From an uncultured Lachnospiraceae bacterium (GTDB lineage Bacteria > Bacillota > Clostridia > Lachnospirales > Lachnospiraceae), in contig CANOFI010000013.1 in NCBI GenBank assembly GCA_947565255.1, forward strand, positions 1-20,181: DNA of 20,181 nucleotides. The letters run 5' to 3'. Of the stretch, positions 7,819 to 14,250 are shown in pieces (position 1 is the first letter of the stretch; each line of letters begins with the position of its first letter). Under the pieces are notes generated by a model, which saw nothing but the letters and a program-made list of their open reading frames with translations, had not been told where the DNA came from and ran no database searches. Made by a program: the position numbers and the translations under genes.

Positions 7819-8930
7819 TGTACCCTTCCACCGTTTCTCGCTTCTGCAAATTTCTCGTATTCCTTTTCAATAAAATCCTTTAATTCCGTACGAAACCGCT
7901 CTTCGCTGAACTTCTCCGCATGCTCCCGGATTACACCGGCATCAAACTCCACCGTTTCAAAACGCCTTACGGCATTTATCACATCGTTTACCGTCTGTTC
8001 ATAGAAAAATATACCGGTTTTTCCATCAATCACAGTCTCCAGCGCACCGCCCCTTCCATAGGCAATCACAGGCTTTCCGCATGCCTGCGCCTCAATCGGC
8101 GTAATACCGAAATCCTCTTCGCCCGGAAACAAAAAAGCCCTGCAGCGTTTCATATAATCCAGCACCTTATCATCATCGACACGGCCTAACATTTTTATAT
8201 TATGCGCAGCCATGGCAGAAATACTCTGATACTCACTTCCTGAGCCAAGTACGACGAGCTGCTGCCCCATTTTCGAAAATGCTTCCACCACCAGATCAAT
8301 TCTTTTATAAGGAACCAGGCGCGATACCACCAGATAAAAGCCATCATCGATGCGGCTTTTCTGAAACAGCTTTGTACGGACCGGCGGATAAATAACAGTC
8401 GATTTTCTTCTGTAATGCTTCTGGATTCTCCGCGCCACATTATTGGAATTGGCAATAAACGTATCTACCCTGTCCGCAGACAGCCTGTCCCACATTCTGA
8501 TTTTCTTCATCATGCTGCCTATGAAAATTCTTGACAGAAACCCTTTTGTTGCACGGTATTCATGATAGAAATCCCAGCCATAACGCATAGGCGTGTTGCA
8601 ATAGCAGATATGCAGGGTATTGGCCCCCGTCAGAACCCCCTTGGAACAGCAGGTACTCGAGGAAATCACCAGATCATATTCAGATAAATCAAACTGCTCA
8701 ACCGCCCTCGGCATAAAGGGCAGATAATTGGTATACTTTTTCTTGGAAAATGGAAATTTCTGAATATAAGACGTCCGTATATCCATTCTCCGAAAATCAC
8801 CGGGCATGTTATCTTTATCATATACGGTTGTATAAATCGGCGCATCCGGAAACATATCGTGCAAAATACGGATAATGCTCTCGGCGCCCCCATAAATTGT
8901 CAGCCAGTCGTGAATAATTGCAACCTTCAT
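7815..8930 (-). CDS. GT4-family glycosyltransferase, WbaZ-like (probable mannosyl/rhamnosyltransferase)
   Basis: 371 aa, GT-B fold, retaining family GT4. N-terminal MKVAIIHDWLTIYGGAE is typical of the family. The donor-site half contains VSRLVPYKRIDLVVEAF (202-218) and the E-x7-E pair, Glu272 and Glu280, within FPGEEDFGITPIEAQACGKP (268-287). The sequence most resembles the WbaZ-like branch, whose known members transfer mannose or related residues in O-antigen assembly. No signal peptide or membrane helix is seen, so it should act at the cytoplasmic face. It is the first gene of the coupled run with manC, gmd and rmd, so GDP-mannose or GDP-D-rhamnose is the likely donor (inference). A strong AGGAGGG ribosome site precedes the ATG. 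A 261-bp gap separates it from the upstream GT2 gene. Confidence 0.88.
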   Translation of the reverse strand: MKVAIIHDWLTIYGGAESIIRILHDMFPDAPIYTTVYDKDNMPGDFRRMDIRTSYIQKFPFSKKKYTNYLPFMPRAVEQFDLSEYDLVISSSTCCSKGVLTGANTLHICYCNTPMRYGWDFYHEYRATKGFLSRIFIGSMMKKIRMWDRLSADRVDTFIANSNNVARRIQKHYRRKSTVIYPPVRTKLFQKSRIDDGFYLVVSRLVPYKRIDLVVEAFSKMGQQLVVLGSGSEYQSISAMAAHNIKMLGRVDDDKVLDYMKRCRAFLFPGEEDFGITPIEAQACGKPVIAYGRGGALETVIDGKTGIFFYEQTVNDVINAVRRFETVEFDAGVIREHAEKFSEERFRTELKDFIEKEYEKFAEARNGGRVQ

Positions 8931-9007
8931 CTTTCGCCCTCCTTTTCGCTGCTTGTTACGAAACTGATTGTAAAACAGGCATTTGCGGAACTCTTATTCA
9001 GAGTGAC

Positions 9008-9086
9008 GAGTTTGGGTAATATATACAAAAATCCCGCTCCAAAGCGTTTTGAAGTCGCTTCATTTTTGTATATATTACCCAAACTC
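9008..9086. repeat. perfect 25-bp inverted repeat with 29-nt loop
   Basis: Positions 9008-9032 and 9062-9086 are exact reverse complements over 25 bp. The arm begins GAGTTTGGGTAA and ends in ACAAAAAT. The 29-nt spacer contains a further small inverted repeat (AAGCG at 9042-9046 with CGCTT at 9056-9060). Outside the left arm, TCAGAG at 8999-9004 can also pair with CTCTGA next to the right arm if 7 nt are looped out, so the structure may be an extended stem with an insertion. It could act as a transcript hairpin, a protein-binding palindrome or a small repeated element. Confidence 0.85.
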
Positions 9087-9100
9087 TGATAGAGAAACAG

Positions 9101-9112
9101 AGTTGTACAACT
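9101..9112. repeat. 12-bp perfect palindrome
   Basis: AGTTGTACAACT reads the same on both strands. The size fits an operator for a dimeric regulator, but no regulator gene is adjacent, so this is only a structural observation. Confidence 0.4.
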
Positions 9113-9121
9113 GCCTGCTCA

Positions 9122-9183
9122 CTGTGAAATTGTTAAATTGTATGAATTGCATATATAATTGGCATAATTTAAATGCTTCACAG
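9122..9183. repeat. AT-rich imperfect inverted repeat after the GT2 stop
   Basis: CTGTGAA (9122-9128) pairs with TTCACAG (9177-9183). Pairing continues imperfectly inward through TTAAATT/AATTTAA around an AT-rich centre. It begins just 8 nt past the GT2 stop codon. It could cap the upstream transcript, but there is no clear T-run after it on the minus strand, so it is not a typical intrinsic terminator. Confidence 0.45.
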
Positions 9184-9191
9184 CTTCTTTT

Positions 9192-10142
9192 TTATGCTTC
9201 CTCATGTAAAAATTCATCCACAATAAAACGCGGACGCTCCTTCGTTTCCAGATAAACCTTTCCAATATATTCTCCAATCACACCGATGCTGAGCATCTGC
9301 AGCCCCCCAATTCCCCATATGGAAACAATAAGGCTTGTCCAGCCGCTGACGGTATGTCCAAAAAAATGCTGCACCAAAAAGTAAATCAACATCACAATGC
9401 TGACTCCGAACATCAAAATACCAAGCCCGATAATAAAACGGATTGGCTTTATCGAAAGCGATGTGATTCCCTCAAAAGCAAGTGCCAGCATTTTCTTAAG
9501 CGGATATTTGCTCTCACCGGCAAACCGCTCATGCCTTTCATAGTACACCTCACCGCTTTGATAGCCTACCATGGGCACAATCCCCCGCAAAAACAAATTC
9601 ACCTCTTTAAATTCAAACAAGCCTTCCAGAGCACGGCTGCTCAAAAGGCGGTAATCTGCATGATTAAATACAACCTCGGCTCCCATAAACTTCATCATAC
9701 GGTAAAATCCTTCTGCCGTAAACTTTTTAAAAAATGTATCCTTTTTCCGGGAGCTTCTAACTCCATACACCACCTCACAGCCTTCCTGATACTTTTCAAG
9801 AAACCCGTCAATGGCGTTAATGTCATCCTGAAGATCGGCATCCATGGAAATCACAGCATCTGCTTTTCCCCGCACACAGTGAAGCCCTGCCAGCAGCGCG
9901 TTCTGATGCCCGCGGTTTCTGGATAATTTCACACCGGAAAACAGACTGTCCGTCCGGTGAAGCTGCTCAATCAGCTGCCATGTCTGATCCTTTGAGCCGT
10001 CATCTACAAACACCACCCGGCTCCTGTCCGTAATCTTTGTTTTTTTCATCAGCGACTGCATCTTCTCCTTCAGCCGTTTTGACGTTTCCGGTAAAACCTG
10101 TTCTTCATTATAACATGGAATCACTAAATATAACGTTATCAT
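9192..10142 (-). CDS. GT2-family membrane glycosyltransferase (polyprenyl-phosphate sugar transferase type)
   Basis: 316 aa, GT-A fold, inverting GT2 family, DPM1/GtrB-like. Motifs: VIPCYNEE (7-14), FVDDGS (45-50), metal-binding DADLQD (101-106) and the RHERFAGESKY acceptor-loop segment (203-213). Two hydrophobic helices follow at about 234-258 and 268-293, with a short cytoplasmic tail. Relatives (GtrB, CsbB/YkcC-like) move a sugar from its nucleotide form onto undecaprenyl phosphate at the inner face, for flipping and later transfer outside. No GtrA-like flippase or GT-C acceptor enzyme is in the window. ATG start with AGGAG upstream, 41 bp after the HPr gene. The sugar cannot be read from sequence. 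Confidence 0.88.
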   Translation of the reverse strand: MITLYLVIPCYNEEQVLPETSKRLKEKMQSLMKKTKITDRSRVVFVDDGSKDQTWQLIEQLHRTDSLFSGVKLSRNRGHQNALLAGLHCVRGKADAVISMDADLQDDINAIDGFLEKYQEGCEVVYGVRSSRKKDTFFKKFTAEGFYRMMKFMGAEVVFNHADYRLLSSRALEGLFEFKEVNLFLRGIVPMVGYQSGEVYYERHERFAGESKYPLKKMLALAFEGITSLSIKPIRFIIGLGILMFGVSIVMLIYFLVQHFFGHTVSGWTSLIVSIWGIGGLQMLSIGVIGEYIGKVYLETKERPRFIVDEFLHEEA

Positions 10143-10155
10143 GCATAGCTCCTTT

Positions 10156-10182
10156 CCGCCAAACCGGTAACAGGCGGTTTTT
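10156..10182 (+). terminator. GC-rich hairpin plus T5, terminator-like on the plus strand
   Basis: CCGCC (10156-10160) pairs with GGCGG (10173-10177), followed by TTTTT on the plus strand, abutting the HPr stop codon. A competing stem, AAACCG (10161-10166) with CGGTTT (10175-10180), cannot form at the same time. In the gene direction the structure lies between the HPr stop and the GT2 ribosome site and has no T-run. It could therefore modulate GT2 translation or mRNA ends rather than terminate there. Confidence 0.4.
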
Positions 10183-10183
10183 C

Positions 10184-10447
10184 TTATTCACCCAGTCCTT
10201 CTTCAATCAAATGTGCAATTTCCTCCAGCGCTTCCTTCTCATCTGCGCCATCACACTGCAGCACAATTTCATCTCCGCATTGAATACAGGCTGCCAGAAC
10301 GCTGAGCACGCTCTTGGCATTGGCAACCCCTTTCTCATATGTAAATGTAATGGATGACGTATATTTCATCGCTTCTTTGCAAAGCGTTCCCGCCGGTTTT
10401 AAATGCAGTCCCGCGAGATTTCTTACCGTAACTTTCTGCTCTACCAC
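10184..10447 (-). CDS. HPr-family phosphocarrier protein, divergent
   Basis: 87 aa from a GTG start with AAGGAGG 6 nt upstream; the longer frame running into glmM is spurious. HPr proteins relay phosphate from enzyme I to sugar-specific PTS enzymes through a phospho-His, and in Firmicutes also signal through Ser46 phosphorylation by HPrK. The active His falls at residue 15 (GLHLKPAG, 13-20) and the regulatory Ser at 46 (NAKSVL, 43-48), exactly as in canonical HPr. It departs from the usual H-A/T-R-P motif by having Leu16 and Lys17. It also has four cysteines, including a C-x2-C at 54-57. It lies 13 bp after glmM, not beside ptsI. It may be a specialised or second HPr. Confidence 0.88.
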   Translation of the reverse strand: MVEQKVTVRNLAGLHLKPAGTLCKEAMKYTSSITFTYEKGVANAKSVLSVLAACIQCGDEIVLQCDGADEKEALEEIAHLIEEGLGE

Positions 10448-10453
10448 AATAAT

Positions 10454-10460
10454 CCTCCTT
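10454..10460 (-). promoter_or_regulatory. ribosome site deciding the HPr start
   Basis: AAGGAGG on the minus strand lies 6 nt before GTG 10447. That start also places His and Ser at the family positions 15 and 46. Confidence 0.8.
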
Positions 10461-11810
10461 CTATAACATTGTCTTGGATATAAATTTTGCCAGCTTCTGA
10501 GCCTCTTCCTGTATCCGTTTTGGGTCTTTTCCTTCAATCATAACACGGACAAGCGGTTCCGTGCCGGATGGCCGGATTAATACCCTTCCTGCTCCTTCAA
10601 ACTCTTGTTCTAATGCTGCAATGGCCTCCGCAATCTCACTGTATTCCATATATTTCTCTTTCTTGTGATTCGGCACCTTTGCGTTGACAAGTGCCTGCGG
10701 AAGCACCTCCATCACCGCCGCAAGCTCCGAAAGAGGTTTTTTCTTTGTCACCATGACTTCTAACAAATGCAGAGCGCTGAGCAATCCGTCACCAGTCGTA
10801 TTCTCATCCAGGAAAATAATATGACCCGATTGTTCACCCCCGAGGTTGGCTCCGATTTCACGCATCCGTTCCAATACATAACGGTCGCCCACCTTCGTCT
10901 GCTCTAAATGAAGCCCTTCCCTTTCTCCCATCTGGAAAAAGCCAAGATTGCTCATCACAGTTGCCACAATTGTATTCTTTTTTAACATGCCCTTTTCTTT
11001 CATGAAACATCCGCAAATTGCCATGAGCTGGTCACCGTCTACAATTTCTCCCAGCTCATCCACCGCATGCAGACGGTCGGCATCCCCGTCAAATGCAAGC
11101 CCCAAATCAGCCTTTTCAAATACAACTCTTGCCATCAGCTCTTCCATATGGGTCGAACCGCAGTTCGCATTGATGTTCGTCCCGTCCGGATGCACATGAA
11201 GCGGCACCAGTTTTGCCCCCAGTCCTTCCAATGTCCGGACAGCCGTCTCAAAGGCCGCCCCCTCCGCACAGTCTACCACAATTTTCATGCTGCTTAAATC
11301 CATATCAATGGCTTCTTTTGCAAATTTAATATAATCCTCTTTTGCATCCAGACGGTATTCTACCTGGCCGATTTCAGAACCGGTACGCATCACGACATCC
11401 TGCATATGACTATTGATATGCGATTCGATTTCATCCTCCAGCTCATCTGGAAGCTTGTAGCCTTCCCCGTTAAAAAATTTAATTCCGTTAAATTCCATCG
11501 GATTATGCGAGGCGGAAATCACTACGCCTGCATCTACCTTATATCTTCTGGTCAGATATGCCACGGCAGGAGTCGGCAGCACCCCGACATATACGGCGTT
11601 CGCGCCGACTGAACATATACCGGCCATAATCGCGTTCGCGAGCATCGGACCCGAAATTCTCGTATCACAACCTACTAAAATAGTAGGTTTATGCTCATTT
11701 TCTTTTGTCAGCACAAATGCGCCTGCCTGGCCAAGCTTCATAGCCAGCTCCGGAGTCAGTTCTGAATTCGCAACCCCCCTGACTCCATCTGTTCCAAATA
11801 ATCTACCCAT
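10461..11810 (-). CDS. glmM: phosphoglucosamine mutase
   Basis: 449 aa, family-typical length. It interconverts glucosamine-6-phosphate and glucosamine-1-phosphate on the route to UDP-GlcNAc for peptidoglycan. N-terminal MGRLFGTDGVRG is the family signature. The phosphorylated serine is Ser101 in ISASHNP, the metal loop is DGDADR (241-246), and GGEQSGHI and RPSGTEPLVRVM form the sugar and phosphate sites. GlmM activity is known in other Firmicutes to be tied to CdaA, since the two proteins bind and CdaA is inhibited; here cdaA and cdaR lie directly upstream. ATG start with AGGAG upstream. An 88-bp gap from cdaR leaves room for a separate promoter. Confidence 0.97.
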   Translation of the reverse strand: MGRLFGTDGVRGVANSELTPELAMKLGQAGAFVLTKENEHKPTILVGCDTRISGPMLANAIMAGICSVGANAVYVGVLPTPAVAYLTRRYKVDAGVVISASHNPMEFNGIKFFNGEGYKLPDELEDEIESHINSHMQDVVMRTGSEIGQVEYRLDAKEDYIKFAKEAIDMDLSSMKIVVDCAEGAAFETAVRTLEGLGAKLVPLHVHPDGTNINANCGSTHMEELMARVVFEKADLGLAFDGDADRLHAVDELGEIVDGDQLMAICGCFMKEKGMLKKNTIVATVMSNLGFFQMGEREGLHLEQTKVGDRYVLERMREIGANLGGEQSGHIIFLDENTTGDGLLSALHLLEVMVTKKKPLSELAAVMEVLPQALVNAKVPNHKKEKYMEYSEIAEAIAALEQEFEGAGRVLIRPSGTEPLVRVMIEGKDPKRIQEEAQKLAKFISKTML

Positions 11811-11836
11811 TTTTCTTCTCCTTATACAATAACCTT

Positions 11837-11866
11837 ATTCTATTCGCTCCCCGAAGTGTGTTTGAA
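11837..11866 (-). promoter_or_regulatory. candidate promoter for glmM
   Basis: On the minus strand, TTCAAA (11861-11866) and TAGAAT (11837-11842) are separated by 18 bp, upstream of the glmM ribosome site. The -10 matches 5 of 6 and the -35 4 of 6 consensus positions. The match is by eye only. Confidence 0.3.
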
Positions 11867-11898
11867 AAAGCAGACTTTTTGTTCTGTCACGAAGAGTG

Positions 11899-13320
11899 TT
11901 AAGTATCGTCACCGGTTTCTTCTGTAGGAACCTGGCTTTGCACAGGCTCCGCACTATTTTGCGGAGGCGGTACTGGCGTCGGTGTAGGCGACGGTGCTGC
12001 TGCCTGCGAATGCTGAGGCGCTGCCGTCGGAACATCCTGGTGCACCGGCGGAGCAGTCGGCGTCCCAATTACCGGATCCGGATTTTCCATCGACTGCAGC
12101 ATAATCGATACCATCGGCTTGTTCATAACCACATACCCATTCGGCACCGTAACTTCTGCCTGCAGATTATAAATTCCGGCTTCTCTTCCCTTTAAATCCA
12201 CTGCTACCTTAATATCATCGCTTGAAAGACTGTTTAGCGCATCACTATTACCCTTTACAATAACCGTTACATACCTTGACGTATCTACCACCGTATTCAG
12301 CCCGGCAGGGGTATTCAGAATATCCACATCACCGACCGGAATTCGAAATTCCTTTCCGTCCAGCGCTGCAATCACCACAGTTACCCTTATTACTCTTTCC
12401 GCTGTATTGCAGACCTGCAAAGTTGCCGGCAGATACTTTGTGACATCAATTTCCTTTATAATATTTTCTCTCGCTCCTGTAATATCGATTTCTCCGGAAG
12501 GAATGACAAGCGTACTAATCTGCTCCAGTTCATGCGGTTCCCCCGCAACCGTAATCGTAGTCGGCTCATACAAAATTTCCTGACACCAGTAATCCGCGGC
12601 CGGCTCCCCCTGCGTCGTCAGATTCAAATCTATACTCTTTGTATGCAGCAGATGTACAGAAATATTTATATTTTCTATATCGCCCTCAATCCGGTCCTTA
12701 GGCACCTCCTTATCCCCTTTTCCAATAAATTTCCCCGGTGCGGTTATCGAAATATCCTCCGAAGCGCCATTCACATCCACTGGAACAACAATCCGTTCTA
12801 CCTTCGAAATTACAGAAGCCGGACCCGCAATTTTCACAACCTCCGGCGTCGTGCTGACGCTACCAACCATATACCCGTCTGCCGTCTTTCCGGTTACCTG
12901 CAGTTCCACCTTCACATCCTTGTAAACCTTCTTTTCCACCGTAATTTTGACCGTATTATTCTGCAGATAGATTTCCTCAATATCCCCGGCCCTCTTCGTT
13001 GCTTCTACTTTAATCGGAATACTGTTCTCCGCAATCCGCTCTGAAAAATCCGCGCTCGCCTTAAAATCTGTTTCAGAAAGTGACTCTACCACCGAACGTT
13101 TCGCCTTCACTGTAATCGTCACATAATCGCTTTTATCCAGAACCTCGTAAACCTCGCCGGCCTCCGCTATTAAATTTTCGCTCAAAATATCAACTGGTAT
13201 ATTTTTAAACTTTTTCGTAGTAACCGGATCATCTATATTTACAACAACAAGCCATAAAATAATCGCAAATACTACGGAAATCAACTTCAGCCCCCAGTTA
13301 GAGATCAGCTTCTCCTTCAT
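11899..13320 (-). CDS. cdaR: CdaA regulatory protein, YbbR-domain
   Basis: 473 aa. Short cytoplasmic start, one membrane helix (about 10-28), then extracellular YbbR domains. I count about four repeats, near 40-130, 134-225, 228-316 and 322-410. A tail (412-473) rich in Pro, Thr, Ala and Gln, including PSPTPTPVPPP, follows and may span or contact the cell wall. CdaR proteins bind the CdaA cyclase and tune c-di-AMP synthesis. The ATG lies 23 bp inside the end of cdaA and its AGGA site is within cdaA, so the two are coupled. The helix, repeats and position beside cdaA and glmM make the assignment firm. Confidence 0.93.
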   Translation of the reverse strand: MKEKLISNWGLKLISVVFAIILWLVVVNIDDPVTTKKFKNIPVDILSENLIAEAGEVYEVLDKSDYVTITVKAKRSVVESLSETDFKASADFSERIAENSIPIKVEATKRAGDIEEIYLQNNTVKITVEKKVYKDVKVELQVTGKTADGYMVGSVSTTPEVVKIAGPASVISKVERIVVPVDVNGASEDISITAPGKFIGKGDKEVPKDRIEGDIENINISVHLLHTKSIDLNLTTQGEPAADYWCQEILYEPTTITVAGEPHELEQISTLVIPSGEIDITGARENIIKEIDVTKYLPATLQVCNTAERVIRVTVVIAALDGKEFRIPVGDVDILNTPAGLNTVVDTSRYVTVIVKGNSDALNSLSSDDIKVAVDLKGREAGIYNLQAEVTVPNGYVVMNKPMVSIMLQSMENPDPVIGTPTAPPVHQDVPTAAPQHSQAAAPSPTPTPVPPPQNSAEPVQSQVPTEETGDDT

Positions 13321-14197
13321 TTCTGTGTCTTCCTTTCCATAAGCGAAATCTCCTGCTATCCTCTAGCATTTTATTCTGAATATCTCCAAGCAGCCCGCGA
13401 AGCGTCTCTTCCTCCACATTACGCTGCAGCTTTCCCTCCAGCGCGACAGATACATACCCGGTTTCCTCCGAAACTACAATTGTAAAAGAATCTGTCACCT
13501 CACTAATTCCAATCGCCGCACGGTGTCTCGTTCCCAGCTCCTTGCTCAGCTCCATGTTATCCGACAGCGGCAGGTAACAGGTTGCGGAAACCACTCTGTC
13601 ATTTCTGACAAGAATCGCCCCGTCATGCAGCGGCGTATTGTGTTCGAATATATTAATCAAAAGCTGGGCGGAAACCACCCCGTCGATGGTAATTCCCGTG
13701 CGCTCATACTCGCCAAGCCCCACTTCCTGCTCTATCACAATCAGCGCACCCGTTTTCACTCTTGCCATCTGGTAGACCGCCCGCACAATTTCATTGATTG
13801 TTTTATCGCTGAAATGCTCATTATTTCCGCGTCCCACTGCATCCGTATTAAATACCTTGCCAAATATATTTTTGCGTCCCAGCTGTTCCAGGGCGCGCCT
13901 CAATTCCGGCTGAAAAATAACAACAACCGCGATGATTCCGACATTGATGGTCTTACTGGCCAGCCAGAGAATCGTATTCATCTGGAAAATATAAGCGACC
14001 ATGGTAAAAAGCAAAAGAACCAGTATTCCCCTGAACAGCATCCATGCACGGGTACTTTTAATCCAGCGCAGAATCTGATACATCAGAAAAGAAATAATAA
14101 GAATTTCAATAATGTCAATCGGATTAATCTGCGGAACAGAGAGCCAAAACAAATATTTATCTATAAATACCTGAAAACGTTCCAAATCCAACCACAT
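13298..14197 (-). CDS. cdaA: diadenylate cyclase CdaA (membrane DAC)
   Basis: 299 aa. It condenses two ATP into cyclic di-AMP, a messenger for potassium, osmotic and cell-wall control in Firmicutes. Three membrane helices (about 27-46, 53-72 and 74-94) precede the cytoplasmic DAC domain. DAC motifs are intact: LHDGAILVRNDRVVSA (190-205, with Asp192-Gly-Ala) and GTRHRAAIGISE (222-233, with Arg224-His-Arg). The ATG at 14197 has AAAGG directly abutting it, which is too close. The in-frame TTG two codons later is better spaced from AAGGA, so the protein may start at residue 3. Two unknown membrane-protein genes lie upstream; cdaR overlaps the end. Confidence 0.96.
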   Translation of the reverse strand: MWLDLERFQVFIDKYLFWLSVPQINPIDIIEILIISFLMYQILRWIKSTRAWMLFRGILVLLLFTMVAYIFQMNTILWLASKTINVGIIAVVVIFQPELRRALEQLGRKNIFGKVFNTDAVGRGNNEHFSDKTINEIVRAVYQMARVKTGALIVIEQEVGLGEYERTGITIDGVVSAQLLINIFEHNTPLHDGAILVRNDRVVSATCYLPLSDNMELSKELGTRHRAAIGISEVTDSFTIVVSEETGYVSVALEGKLQRNVEEETLRGLLGDIQNKMLEDSRRFRLWKGRHRNEGEADL

Positions 14198-14223
14198 CCT
14201 TTCTTTTTATTACTCTGACAAAA

Positions 14224-14236
14224 ACACTTTTCGTGT
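14224..14236 (-). terminator. weak hairpin with T-run between the 328-aa gene and cdaA
   Basis: On the minus strand ACAC-GAAAA-GTGT is followed by TTTTG. The 4-bp stem is very short. It may weakly attenuate transcription into cdaA, or be chance. Confidence 0.2.
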
Positions 14237-14250
14237 CCTTCTGCCGTTCC

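Larger units (their letters stand above)
8931..9191. other. 261-bp AT-rich intergenic region with palindromes
   Basis: This is the longest gap in the window, between the GT2 and GT4 genes. From the GT2 end it holds an AT-rich imperfect inverted repeat (9122-9183), a 12-bp palindrome AGTTGTACAACT (9101-9112), a perfect 25-bp inverted repeat (9008-9032 with 9062-9086) and the GT4 ribosome site. A promoter for the downstream glycan operon is expected here. I could not find a -35/-10 pair I trust on the minus strand; TACAAT lies upstream of the GT4 start without a good -35. No open frame of note and no tRNA-like fold was seen. Confidence 0.6.

Noticed and set aside
9008..9086. Invertible promoter flanked by inverted repeats
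   Set aside because: The spacer is only 29 nt, shorter than known invertible promoter segments, and no recombinase gene is nearby.
9130..9159. Plus-strand promoter-like pair TTGTTA and TATAAT with 18-bp spacing
   Set aside because: The -10 is perfect, but the region is very AT-rich and the promoter would only drive antisense RNA into the GT2 gene; chance is likely.
9354..9926. Plus-strand open frame of 190 codons
   Set aside because: It is antisense to the GT2 gene, without family features.
10448..10537. 30-codon N-terminal extension of HPr
   Set aside because: It overlaps glmM; the GTG with AAGGAGG upstream puts His and Ser at the family positions.
11865..11880. AAAAAG/CTTTTT hairpin between cdaR and glmM as a terminator
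   Set aside because: The stem is almost all A-T and very weak; it is not convincing as a terminator.
13523..14218. Plus-strand open frame of 231 codons
   Set aside because: It is antisense to cdaA, whose DAC motifs are intact on the minus strand; composition is typical of a shadow frame.
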